Shown here in pieces: positions 33,053 to 40,138 of a stretch of DNA of 64,000 nucleotides. The stretch comes from Patescibacteria group bacterium. GTDB taxonomy: Bacteria; Patescibacteria; Paceibacteria; UBA6257; 2-01-FULL-56-20. The number at the start of each line of letters is the position of its first letter. The first letter of the stretch is position 1. The position numbers were made by a program, and so were the translations under genes. The DNA is taken from assembly GCA_024654525.1 (NCBI GenBank), contig JANLHI010000030.1, positions 1 to 64,000 on the forward strand, in the 5' to 3' direction. The notes under the pieces are model-generated. The model was not told the DNA's origin and searched no databases. It saw only the letters and a list, made by a program, of their open reading frames with translations.

Positions 33053-33421
33053 ATGACATCGATTCTTCTCCGTGTTGCACTCTCATTCTCTTTTCTCTAC
33101 CCTGCCTATGGGTTTTGGAAAAACCCCGTTGATTGGATAGGGTATATCCCTTCCTTTATGAGAAATTTTGGATTATCCGAGGAGGTGCTTTTGATTGTTT
33201 TTGCTTTTTTTCATGTTGTACTTGCACTTTGGCTTCTATCGGGTTGGCATACTATGTACGCGGCGAGTGTTGCCGTTGTTTTTCTCGTGAGCGTGGTGGT
33301 ATTCAATCTTAATCAGTTTAATATTCTTTTTCGTGACATTTCACTCGCACTCACTGCACTCGCATTGGTATTTCATAGGGAGAATTTTTCCTATTCGCAT
33401 AATAGGAATGAGGAGATATAA
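33053..33421 (+). CDS. DoxX-like small membrane protein
   Basis: 122 aa, four hydrophobic segments (3-18, 42-60, 68-86, 90-108). The pattern RVALSFSFLYPAYGFWKNP and LIVFAFFHVVLALWLLSG resembles DoxX/DoxD-type quinone-related membrane proteins. Starts 3 bp after the cupredoxin gene stop, so co-transcribed. Function not established. Confidence 0.55.
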   Translation: MTSILLRVALSFSFLYPAYGFWKNPVDWIGYIPSFMRNFGLSEEVLLIVFAFFHVVLALWLLSGWHTMYAASVAVVFLVSVVVFNLNQFNILFRDISLALTALALVFHRENFSYSHNRNEEI

Positions 33422-33429
33422 TAACAACA

Positions 33430-33798
33430 ATGAATTCACAACAATTTCTTAAAAATGGAGGATTCTTTTTAATATTATTTGCGTTGCTTGGATTTTTTGG
33501 AGTACTTGGTCCTTCATCCGACGCGAGTGTTTTTGGTTCGGCATGGTGGTTTGATATCACGGAAAATTGGGGGCATCTTATTGTGGGAATTTTAGCGCTT
33601 GTGTTCGCATATTTTGGAGATGCAAAAATACAACAACCTGCGGTAATCGTGGTGGGGGTTATCAGTATATTGCTTGGGTTCTACAGTATATTTACTCCGA
33701 GTCTTCTTGGTGCGAACTTCCAAAACCCTCCCGATAGCATTTTCCATCTCATAGTGGGTATTTGGGCACTTATTTCCACGCGAGGAGGAGGGGAATAA
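33430..33798 (+). CDS. Small four-helix membrane protein with HLIVGI repeats
   Basis: 122 aa with four hydrophobic helices and a duplicated motif: GHLIVGILALVF and FHLIVGIWALIS, implying an internal two-helix repeat as in DUF4383-type proteins. Eight bp after the DoxX-like gene; likely same operon. Function unknown. Confidence 0.6.
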   Translation: MNSQQFLKNGGFFLILFALLGFFGVLGPSSDASVFGSAWWFDITENWGHLIVGILALVFAYFGDAKIQQPAVIVVGVISILLGFYSIFTPSLLGANFQNPPDSIFHLIVGIWALISTRGGGE

Positions 33799-33854
33799 CC
33801 CGTTGCTTCTCAGTATATGATTTGATAGAGTGGTAGCGCATGAGTCGTTTTTTT

Positions 33855-33930
33855 GCCACCTTAGCTCAGCTGGTAGAGCAACACTTTTGTAAAGTGAAGG
33901 TCCCCGGTTCGAATCCGGGAGGTGGCTCCA
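33855..33930 (+). tRNA. tRNA-Thr(UGU)
   Basis: Acceptor GCCACCT/AGGTGGC, D arm GCTC/GAGC, anticodon loop TTTGTAA (UGU), T arm CCCGG/CCGGG, discriminator T and encoded CCA. Confidence 0.94.
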
Positions 33931-34090
33931 GTTTTGTAGAAAAAGATACGGAAGACCCAAAGCATGGGATTTCTTCCCTTGAACTCCTCCTCCCCCGCGC
34001 CACCCGAACAAATAGGGAAAAATCAAGGTATGGAGTTTTGACTGCACGTGTGAGTAATAGTAAGCTTAAGCGTGCGATTGATAATATGTT

Positions 34091-34354
34091 GCCGATGTAG
34101 CTCAGCTGGCAGAGCAACTCCATGGTAGACGAATCCTGCCCATCCCGACGGTAACGTCCGGATGAATCCTGAATTACGGTTAAAGGCCCGCACGGGGTTC
34201 AGACCGTAGCGCTTCTTGCGCTCGAACGACTGACAAGGGTTTCCTCGTGTTATCGAGGAGAAAGATACAGTCTAATCCTTCCGCATATGTGTATATCGAA
34301 AAGGGAAGGTAGTAATGAAGGAGTAGGTCGCCGGTTCAAATCCGGCCATCGGCT
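34091..34354 (+). tRNA. tRNA-Thr(GGU) interrupted by a group I intron
   Basis: Exon 1 (34091-34126) holds acceptor GCCGATG, D arm and the 5' anticodon arm ACTCCATGGT; exon 2 (34318-34354) resumes AAGGAGT, T arm GCCGG/CCGGC and acceptor CATCGGC. Joining them gives anticodon stem ACTCC/GGAGT with loop ATGGTAA and anticodon GGU. Splicing is needed for a functional tRNA. Confidence 0.9.
34127..34317 (+). other. Group I self-splicing intron in tRNA-Thr(GGU)
   Basis: 191-nt insert immediately 3' of the anticodon. The preceding exon ends in T (5' splice U) and the intron ends in G (omega G), as in group I introns. Conserved R- and S-type core strings are visible: GTTCAGACCGTA (about 34198-34209) and AAGATACAGTCT (about 34262-34273). 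No ORF fits inside, so there is no homing endonuclease. Confidence 0.85.
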
Positions 34355-34439
34355 CAGGTGTGTGAAATAGAGATGTTTTTGCGTATCTCTTGAAATTAGG
34401 AAATAAATGGAGTATCCTTTATTTGTTTAAACAAATTCA

Positions 34440-34616
34440 ATGGCGGGAAAAAAATCAAAACATTCGGAGAATCTCATAGGGCTTCGCTGTACTACGTGCA
34501 AGCGGAGGAATTACTATACCAGCAAAAACAAGAAGAAAGTTGAAAGAAAGATTGATCTTAAAAAGTTTTGCGAGTGGTGCAGAAAGCACACTGGTCATAA
34601 AGAGGTTAAAAAATAG
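34440..34616 (+). CDS. rpmG: Ribosomal protein L33
   Basis: 58 aa. RCTTCKRRNYYTSKNKKK and KKFCEWCRKHTGHKE match bL33 of the Zn-binding type, with two CxxC pairs (Cys17/Cys20 and Cys44/Cys47). It is longer at the N terminus by about six residues than E. coli L33. Component of the 50S subunit. Flanked by tRNA genes. Confidence 0.92.
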   Translation: MAGKKSKHSENLIGLRCTTCKRRNYYTSKNKKKVERKIDLKKFCEWCRKHTGHKEVKK

Positions 34617-34652
34617 CGAGAGAGATGGTTTTTACCCGTATCAGGCGGGTTA

Positions 34653-34681
34653 TTGAGAGTATTTTATATTGGTTGTAGTAT
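34653..34681 (+). promoter_or_regulatory. Promoter of tRNA-Trp
   Basis: TTGAGA (34653-34658), 17-bp spacer, TAGTAT (34676-34681), about 37 bp before the tRNA. Confidence 0.5.
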
Positions 34682-34718
34682 ACCTATGGCGCATGATGTT
34701 ATCTGCGTTGTTTTAAGT

Positions 34719-34789
34719 GGGGGCATCGTTCAGTGGTAGGACAGCGGTCTCCAAAACCGCCAACCTGGGTTCGATTCCTAGTGCCCCCG
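34719..34789 (+). tRNA. tRNA-Trp(CCA)
   Basis: Acceptor GGGGGCA/TGCCCCC, anticodon stem GCGGT/ACCGC with loop CTCCAAA (CCA), G73. The acceptor 3' strand is also the first bases of a 65-bp direct repeat. Confidence 0.94.
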
Positions 34790-34848
34790 CCTTCGCCCGC
34801 CATAGCTTTAGCGACGGCGGGATTCGCTAAGCTATGTCGGGCTTCGGC
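34784..34848 (+). repeat. 65-bp direct repeat, copy 1
   Basis: Identical to 35182-35246 except one base. It begins with CCCCCG of the tRNA-Trp acceptor and includes an imperfect inverted repeat (CATAGCTTTAGCG/CGCTAAGCTATG). The two copies bracket a GIY-YIG nuclease gene. Confidence 0.85.
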
Positions 34849-34882
34849 GGGCAAGCCCGCTATAATGAGGTATTATATTTTC

Positions 34883-35119
34883 ATGCATTTCGTATATATT
34901 CTGAAATGTGCCGACACTTTCAATTATGTGGGTTGCACTAACAACATCGAAGACAGATTAGAGCGTCACAGTAAAGGACAAGTTGAGGCAACTAAGAGTA
35001 GGCTTCCAATTGAATTGGTTTCCTACGTTGCTTTCGAAAATAAATACAAAGCTTACGAATTTGAAAAATATCTCAAGTCCGGTTCGGGTCGAGCATTTAT
35101 CAAAAAACACCTTGCGTGA
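34883..35119 (+). CDS. GIY-YIG endonuclease domain protein
   Basis: 78-aa stand-alone GIY-YIG protein of the UvrC-like small family: MHFVYILKCADTFNYVGCTN is the GIY...YVG core, Arg in DIEDRLERHSKG-like helix, Glu in the C-terminal EFEKYLKSGSGRAF helix. Start chosen at ATG 34883; upstream frame runs through the tRNA and repeat. It is flanked by 65-bp direct repeats and may be a small mobile unit. Probable single-strand or branched DNA nicking activity is inferred from family. Confidence 0.85.
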   Translation: MHFVYILKCADTFNYVGCTNNIEDRLERHSKGQVEATKSRLPIELVSYVAFENKYKAYEFEKYLKSGSGRAFIKKHLA

Positions 35120-35181
35120 GATTCCCTTTATTTCGCCGAAGCTCAAAAAGCAAAGGCGAAGTTGAACCGTTAGGTTTACTA

Positions 35182-35246
35182 CCCCCGCCTTCGCCCGCCA
35201 TAGCTTTAGCGGCGGCGGGATTCGCTAAGCTATGTCGGGCTTCGGC
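35182..35246 (+). repeat. 65-bp direct repeat, copy 2
   Basis: Second copy of the repeat at 34784-34848, differing by A to G at one position. It begins with the CCCCCG that ends tRNA-Trp in copy 1. A further partial repeat (CCCGCCGTAATTTTAGCGG) follows it. Confidence 0.85.
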
Positions 35247-35289
35247 ATGGTAATACCCGCCGTAATTTTAGCGGTGGTGGGAGTCGAAA

Positions 35290-35706
35290 GTGTATAATCT
35301 GCAATATCATATGTCCTGGGACGAATTCGACAAAGAAATGCGCGCGCTTGCGCAAAAGATTGAATATATACCCGACATAATTGTGGGTGTGGTGCGGGGC
35401 GGGCTTGTGCCTGCGCGGCTTCTTTCGACGCTTCTTAAAGTGCCGAAGATGAGATGTGTTACATTGGAAAGAGCGGGGGAGAGAAAAATTTTAGACGAGT
35501 TACAGGGGGATTTTACCGGAAAAAAAGTGCTGGTGGTAGAGGATATGATAGAAACGGGCAAAGGTCTGGTCGCCGCAAGGAAATACCTGGAATCCAAAGG
35601 GGCATCCGTCAAAACCGCGTGCTTGTATACCATGCCGATTTCAGAAACAACCCCCGATTATTTTTTGAGAGAAGTAAGTGAAGTAATTAAATTTCCTTGG
35701 GATTGA
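35290..35706 (+). CDS. Phosphoribosyltransferase domain protein
   Basis: 138-aa type I PRTase fold. PRPP loop VLVVEDMIETGKGL and the substrate strand DIIVGVVRGGLVPARLLS with the PPi loop are present; similar to small xanthine/hypoxanthine-like PRTases. The start is a GTG at 35290 or the ATG at 35311. Probably purine salvage, plausible for an auxotrophic CPR cell, but the base specificity is not readable. Confidence 0.82.
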   Translation: MYNLQYHMSWDEFDKEMRALAQKIEYIPDIIVGVVRGGLVPARLLSTLLKVPKMRCVTLERAGERKILDELQGDFTGKKVLVVEDMIETGKGLVAARKYLESKGASVKTACLYTMPISETTPDYFLREVSEVIKFPWD

Positions 35707-35717
35707 CGTATTATTCA

Positions 35718-36338
35718 ATGAATTTTTGGGATACATTTTATACACAGCCTTTGGATAAAATTCCTTGGCAGAATACACAGGCGGACTGGTTTAAGAATTT
35801 GATTGATAGCGGTGAAGTGCGAGGGGACTCGGCATTGGATTTAGGGTGTGGTACCGGTAAAAAATCTGTGTATTTAGCGCACCACGAGTTTAAAAGAGTC
35901 ATTGGTATAGATATCGCCGAGAAGGCGGTGGAATTTGCACGACAGAATGCGGTTCAGGAAAATGTTTCGAATAACTGCACGTTTTTTGCCGAAGATGCCA
36001 TTGAGTGGATGTTGTCAAATAAAGAATCATGTGACCTTGTTTTGGACTGGGCATATTTGCATTGCATTGACCCTGAACGTCGAAATGTATATGTAGAAGG
36101 AATAGAGAATGTGAGCCATGTTGGTTCGTTCTATCTTATCCGGGCTTTCATTTCTCACACGAGTAGCCGTTACTTTGAGGAAGAAATGAACGGTGTGGTA
36201 CATAAGATATACTTTCTTGACGAGGCGAGTATTGTGGCATTGCTTCCGAATTTCGAGATTGTAAAGAGAAATACCAGTATCCCGCGTACAAAACCGGAAT
36301 TCTATTTTACCGAGTTGTTGATGAAAAAAATGAAATAA
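35718..36338 (+). CDS. Class I SAM-dependent methyltransferase
   Basis: 206 aa from ATG 35718. SAM motif I is ALDLGCGTGKKSVYLA, motif II KRVIGIDIAEKAVEFA, and DLVLDWAYLHCI the post-I region; it resembles thiopurine/TehB-like methyltransferases acting on small molecules. The start overlaps nothing of importance and follows the PRTase stop by 11 bp. Confidence 0.82.
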   Translation: MNFWDTFYTQPLDKIPWQNTQADWFKNLIDSGEVRGDSALDLGCGTGKKSVYLAHHEFKRVIGIDIAEKAVEFARQNAVQENVSNNCTFFAEDAIEWMLSNKESCDLVLDWAYLHCIDPERRNVYVEGIENVSHVGSFYLIRAFISHTSSRYFEEEMNGVVHKIYFLDEASIVALLPNFEIVKRNTSIPRTKPEFYFTELLMKKMK

Positions 36339-36344
36339 AAAATA

Positions 36345-36809
36345 ATGCGCACCATACATCGAGATATTGTTGGGGCGCTCATCTTTTCACGTGACGGAAA
36401 GTTATTACAAGCGCTCAAAAATCCCAAGGGTGGAGGAGTGTACTCCATGGATTGTTGGCATATTCCGGGCGGTGGTGTTGAAGAAGGTGAGAGTAGAGAG
36501 GCGGCGGTGGCGCGAGAAGTTTTCGAAGAAACGGGCATTGATGTTTCTCATTATGCAATTGAGTTTGTGAGCGATACGGGGGAAGGAGAGAGCGAAAAAA
36601 CGCTGAAATCCACCGGCGAGCGCGTGCTTTGTAAGATGAAATTTTATGACTACAAGGTTGTGATAGACGACAAAGATGCTTCTCAAATTGAAGTACGGCT
36701 TTGCGACGAGTTCGTAACATATCAATGGTCGGAGGTATCAGCACTAAAGAATCTTAAACTCACTCCGCCGTCAGTCGAACTTTTTAAGAAACTCGGGTAT
36801 ATTGAATAG
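36345..36809 (+). CDS. NUDIX hydrolase 1
   Basis: 154 aa. Nudix box GGGVEEGESREAAVAREVFEETGID fits GX5EX7REUXEEXGU. Likely hydrolyses a nucleoside diphosphate-linked compound (dNTP sanitation or sugar nucleotide); substrate not defined. First of four adjacent NUDIX genes; 6 bp after the methyltransferase. Confidence 0.9.
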   Translation: MRTIHRDIVGALIFSRDGKLLQALKNPKGGGVYSMDCWHIPGGGVEEGESREAAVAREVFEETGIDVSHYAIEFVSDTGEGESEKTLKSTGERVLCKMKFYDYKVVIDDKDASQIEVRLCDEFVTYQWSEVSALKNLKLTPPSVELFKKLGYIE

Positions 36810-37388
36810 ATGGATTCACTCGCTCCGCGCCCCGGACTTCCCGCACATGCAAAGCGGGTGTTTAAGGGCGAGATTTTTGAAGTGTGGCAATGGGAGCAAA
36901 AAATGTTTGATGGAACCACAAATACATTTGAAAGAATCTGGCGGTATTCCACGGTGGAGATTTTTGCGACAGTGGGGGATAAAATCATTCTTGAAGATCA
37001 GGACCAGCCGGATAGGAAGGGGAGTGTTACCGTTCCAAGCGGGAGAATGGATCAAGGCGAGGATGACCCTCTTGTGGAAGCGAAACGGGAGTTGTTGGAA
37101 GAAACCGGATATACTTCTGACGATTGGACTCTTTTTATGACCCTTGGCAGGGATAGTAAGGTGATTCACGAAATTCACCACTTTATCGCGCGGAATTGTA
37201 TAAAAACCTCGGAACAACAGCTTGATTCGGGAGAAAAAATTGCCACGCGCCTTATTTCATTCGACGAGTTTCTCGAATTGGTTGACGAGCCTCGCTTCTG
37301 GATGTCCGCCGAGTTCAAGAATTATATGCTTCGCGCAAGGTTCGACCCGGAGAAAAAAGAAGAGTTTAGGAAAGCGCTGTTTCCGTAA
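36810..37388 (+). CDS. NUDIX hydrolase 2 (ADP-ribose pyrophosphatase-like)
   Basis: 192 aa. The Nudix box SGRMDQGEDDPLVEAKRELLEETGYT sits after an N-terminal beta region (YSTVEIFATVGDKIILEDQ) as in ADP-ribose/GDP-sugar pyrophosphatases, with EPRFWMSAEFKNYM at the end. Starts at the base after the stop of NUDIX 1. Confidence 0.88.
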   Translation: MDSLAPRPGLPAHAKRVFKGEIFEVWQWEQKMFDGTTNTFERIWRYSTVEIFATVGDKIILEDQDQPDRKGSVTVPSGRMDQGEDDPLVEAKRELLEETGYTSDDWTLFMTLGRDSKVIHEIHHFIARNCIKTSEQQLDSGEKIATRLISFDEFLELVDEPRFWMSAEFKNYMLRARFDPEKKEEFRKALFP

Positions 37389-37402
37389 GGGATTGTAAGC
37401 GG

Positions 37403-37936
37403 ATGCATCTACTCAATATGACAAATTCTAAAGGAATGCACGAATTAGGAAAGGTGATAATTGCCTGTGAGACCTATATCACTAATGGGGGAAAGGTGTT
37501 GATGCATAAGCGCGCCGAAAACAAGAAAAATTTCCCGGGATTCTGGATTGGTCCCGGCGGGCATGTTGATGAGGAAGAGGATGTGCTTGGCGCCGCAATT
37601 CGTGAAGTGAAGGAGGAGGTGGGTATTGCGCTTGACCCCCATAATATAAAGTTGAAAGTCATTGCATTTCACCATCACATTGATAGAAATGAAGTTTGGG
37701 TTGAATATGTGTTTCGAGCAACTATACCCAAAGAGATAGCGCCGAAGGATTCAGAGGAGGGCGTGTCCCAATGGATCGCCATTGCGGAAGTGTTGCGCAT
37801 GGATAATATTTTTCCTCCGGCAAAATATCATCTCGACCACATCTTGAATGATAAACCCGGGATTTTGTACAATTCCAGCCAATGGAAAGGCGCGCAATTG
37901 TATAAAATATGCAGTGAGCGGATAGGAAATATATGA
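37403..37936 (+). CDS. NUDIX hydrolase 3
   Basis: 177 aa. GGHVDEEEDVLGAAIREVKEEVGI is the Nudix box. Internal Met6 or Met12 could be the true start. Ends in a 4-bp ATGA overlap with NUDIX 4. The box preceded by KRAENKKNFPGFWIGPGG resembles dNTP/NADH-type enzymes. Confidence 0.88.
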   Translation: MHLLNMTNSKGMHELGKVIIACETYITNGGKVLMHKRAENKKNFPGFWIGPGGHVDEEEDVLGAAIREVKEEVGIALDPHNIKLKVIAFHHHIDRNEVWVEYVFRATIPKEIAPKDSEEGVSQWIAIAEVLRMDNIFPPAKYHLDHILNDKPGILYNSSQWKGAQLYKICSERIGNI

Positions 37937-38379
37937 ACCAAAAAGATACCTATTTCGTTGCGGTAAAAGTATTCCTTGAGCGTGAGGAAAAACTTTTGAT
38001 TTTGAAAGATAAATTCGGCCCCGCAGTTGCGGGGTGGGACCTTCCCGGCGGGAGAATTAAGACGGATGAATTTGAAACGCCGCTCGAAGACATCGTGCGC
38101 CGGAAAATACGAGAAGAATTGGGTGAGGGGGTTATATACGATATTGGGAAACCGACGGTGTTCATGCGCCACGAGCGGGTGGAGGCAACTCCGGAAAAGC
38201 CAACGGTGCGGATATTCGCAATCGGGTATCCGGCAGTCTGGAAGAGTGGTGAGGCGCGCCTTTCGCCCGCGCACACCGAGATGCAATGGGTGGATATGAA
38301 AACCTTTAAGCCGGAAGAGTATTTCTCCGGCGGGTGGCTGAAGGGGGTGAGGGAATATATTACGTTGAGGAAGGGTTAG
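37933..38379 (+). CDS. NUDIX hydrolase 4
   Basis: 148 aa. Box GGRIKTDEFETPLEDIVRRK continuing IREELGEGV; two extra residues after GGRIK make it slightly irregular, but the RExxEE-type helix is kept (KIREEL). Overlaps NUDIX 3 by 4 bp, so translation is coupled. Its stop is followed 7 bp later by the -35 of the L10 operon promoter. Confidence 0.83.
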   Translation: MNQKDTYFVAVKVFLEREEKLLILKDKFGPAVAGWDLPGGRIKTDEFETPLEDIVRRKIREELGEGVIYDIGKPTVFMRHERVEATPEKPTVRIFAIGYPAVWKSGEARLSPAHTEMQWVDMKTFKPEEYFSGGWLKGVREYITLRKG

Positions 38380-38386
38380 ATAGGGG

Positions 38387-38414
38387 TTGACGGGTTTTTT
38401 GTAGGTGCTATACT
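38387..38414 (+). promoter_or_regulatory. Promoter of the rplJ-rplL operon
   Basis: TTGACG (38387-38392), 16-bp spacer, TATACT (38409-38414): the best sigma70-type match on this strand near the ribosomal genes; transcription would start near 38421, ahead of the L10 leader. Confidence 0.75.
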
Positions 38415-38423
38415 TGTCATATC

Positions 38424-38505
38424 CAAAGACAGTAGGCGGCTCGGAGAAAAAGAGCATAAGACCTGCCGAGGAAAATCCCTTGTAAAACCGTCTTTGTGAC
38501 GCGTT
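38424..38505 (+). promoter_or_regulatory. Ribosomal protein L10 leader (autoregulatory RNA)
   Basis: AAAGACAGTAGG and ACCTGCCGAGG, followed by CCGTCTTT that pairs with AAAGAC, match the plan of the L10 leader, where L10(L12)4 binds a kink-turn-like structure and represses rplJ-rplL. Located directly upstream of rplJ. Confidence 0.75.
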
Positions 38506-38521
38506 TTCTTTTTTCATTACC

Positions 38522-39043
38522 ATGAAAACAAAAGCACAAAAAACAACCGAACTCGAAAAAGGACGTAAGCTTTTTGAAGAAAGCGAGGCGCTTATTTTTG
38601 CTGATTTCTCACATGTTTCCACCGAAAATTTAAAGAAATTGCGCAAAGTGGTGCGCGAAGCGGGATCGGAGCTTTTGGTAATTAAAAAGCGACTTTTAAA
38701 TGTGCTTTTTAAAGAGAAGGGAGTTACCTATGACGCAAAACAGTTTAGCGGTTCGGTGGGCACGATTTTTTCGAAAAAAAACATAGAGGGAGTCAGCGGT
38801 CCCATATATAATTTTTTTTCCGGGCTTGAGGTGCCGGAAGGTGGTATAAAAGGTATGTGGGCAAAACACATTTTGGGAGCGTATGACGCAAAGGGGAGGG
38901 CGGCAATTGATGCCGAGCAGATAATTTTTATCGGCAGGCTTCCTTCTCGAGAGATTCTTTTGGCGCAGCTTTTAGGGACGCTTGCTGCGCCGCTTCGTTC
39001 ATTTATGTACTTGCTCCAGCAAAAATCCGCGAAGCAAGAATAA
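38522..39043 (+). CDS. rplJ: Ribosomal protein L10
   Basis: 173 aa uL10. N-terminal rRNA-binding region KKxxxL...SEALIFADFSHVSTE-type strand and LLVIKKRLLNVLFKE; the C-terminal helix LGTLAAPLRSFMYLLQQ binds L7/L12 dimers. Slightly longer than E. coli L10. Builds the ribosomal stalk. Confidence 0.94.
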   Translation: MKTKAQKTTELEKGRKLFEESEALIFADFSHVSTENLKKLRKVVREAGSELLVIKKRLLNVLFKEKGVTYDAKQFSGSVGTIFSKKNIEGVSGPIYNFFSGLEVPEGGIKGMWAKHILGAYDAKGRAAIDAEQIIFIGRLPSREILLAQLLGTLAAPLRSFMYLLQQKSAKQE

Positions 39044-39155
39044 TGGAAAGGTCGTCAATATACACGATGTCAATATGCGAATTGTACTAATAATGCAAAT
39101 GGGGATTCTCATTCGCATCACTGGTACCTGTTAGTATATTTGCATCAATACTTTC

Positions 39156-39521
39156 ATGGAAAAGTTTAACGATTTAATCACAAAAATTGAAGCTCTCTCT
39201 GTAGTAGAGCTTGCAGAATTAGTAAAAGCACTTGAAGAGAAATTTGGCATTTCTGCGGCTGCGCCGGTTGCGGCAGGAGGTGGTGCAGGGGCTGTTGCTG
39301 AGGAAGAAAAAACAAGTTTTAATGTGATCCTTAAAGAGTCAGGAGCGACAAAGATCAATGTTATTAAAGTTATTCGCGAGGTAACCAGCTTGGGGCTTAA
39401 GGAGGCAAAGGACTTGGTTGATGGCGCGCCGAAGACGGTGAAGGAAGGATTGAAGAAGGAAGAAGCGGAAGAAGTAAAGAAGAAGCTTGAAGCGGCAGGA
39501 GCGAAGGCAGTGATAGAATAA
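39156..39521 (+). CDS. rplL: Ribosomal protein L7/L12
   Basis: 121 aa bL12. N-terminal dimerisation helix (IEALSVVELAELVKALEEKF), Ala/Gly hinge AAPVAAGGGAGAVAEEE, and C-terminal EF-G-binding domain (KINVIKVIREVTSLGLKEAK, DLVDGAPKTVKEGLKKEEA). Four copies sit on L10. Followed by a strong terminator. Confidence 0.96.
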   Translation: MEKFNDLITKIEALSVVELAELVKALEEKFGISAAAPVAAGGGAGAVAEEEKTSFNVILKESGATKINVIKVIREVTSLGLKEAKDLVDGAPKTVKEGLKKEEAEEVKKKLEAAGAKAVIE

Positions 39522-39556
39522 TAAGTAGCATGCAGAACGTAGTAGGGGAGTACAAG

Positions 39557-39588
39557 AAGGCGATCTCGCTTGAGCGGGACGCCTTTTT
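39557..39588 (+). terminator. Terminator of the rplJ-rplL operon
   Basis: AAGGCG/CGCCTT stem continued by TCTCGC/GCGGGA with TTGA loop, then TTTTT, 36 bp after the rplL stop. Confidence 0.9.
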
Positions 39589-39686
39589 GCTTTACTATTT
39601 TCAATTGTAGGCATATTTAGTTTTTCACCGCTCATACGCGGGATCCCACGCCGCCGATGGTAGATGGTCGTCCATCTTTGTCGAAT

Positions 39687-39761
39687 GCACTCTTAGCTCA
39701 GTGGTAGAGCGTCCCGTTCACATCGGGAAGGTCGCAGGTTCGATCCCTGCAGAGTGCACCA
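39687..39761 (+). tRNA. tRNA-Val(CAC)
   Basis: Acceptor GCACTCT/AGAGTGC, anticodon stem TCCCG/CGGGA with loop TTCACAT (CAC), T arm GCAGG/CCTGC, discriminator A and encoded CCA. Confidence 0.94.
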
Positions 39762-39815
39762 AGCAGAAAAACATCGGCTCGAACCATATTTTAATTTTTT
39801 GGGAAGAAATTTTTT

Positions 39816-39971
39816 ATGGAGACAAATAATCAGCCTACAAAAAGAGCATACGCGATTTACCACGTCGGTCTGAAAGTTCTCGTTAAAAAAGGAGACGAAT
39901 TTTGTTTTTGACGGACGCCGTTGGCAAACATTTTGATTTGCCAGGTGGGAGTGCAAAATTTTTTCGACCCA
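39816..39971 (+). pseudogene. Truncated and frameshifted NUDIX gene
   Basis: ATG 39816 opens a NUDIX-like N terminus (KRAYAIYHVGLKVLVKKGDE) that hits TGA after FCF. A shift at the T run (about 39903-39907) continues LTDAVGKHFDLPGG, the strand just before a Nudix box, but the box helix is missing. An eroded relative of the other seven NUDIX genes. The remainder up to 40138 holds the attC-like repeat. Confidence 0.65.
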
Positions 39972-40070
39972 AATTCGCTTTTCTCTGCTTGGTGGTGAAT
40001 CAAGCGAAAGTGCGATAAAATAGGATTAAGCCAATAAACAAATTAATTCAATAAATCCGAAAAGCGAACT

Positions 40071-40108
40071 TCGCATACTCGGATACGTTAGGCGACATTG
40101 TGTCCTGT
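40071..40108 (+). repeat. attC-like repeat 1
   Basis: TCGCATACTCGGATACGTTAGGCG ends in GTTAGGC, the GTTRRRY core of integron attC sites. Near-identical ends recur directly at 40881-40904, and the block 40071-40108 is present in inverted form at 40757-40791. Confidence 0.55.
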
Positions 40109-40138
40109 CTAACCTTTTACTAAAATAATTGACACACT

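Noticed and set aside
33592..34123. Minus-strand frames across tRNA-Thr
   Set aside because: Antisense to a tRNA and to the small membrane gene; tRNA complement often gives such open frames.
37828..38646. 272-aa minus-strand open frame
   Set aside because: Antisense across NUDIX 4, the rplJ promoter and the L10 leader; a shadow of plus-strand codon bias.
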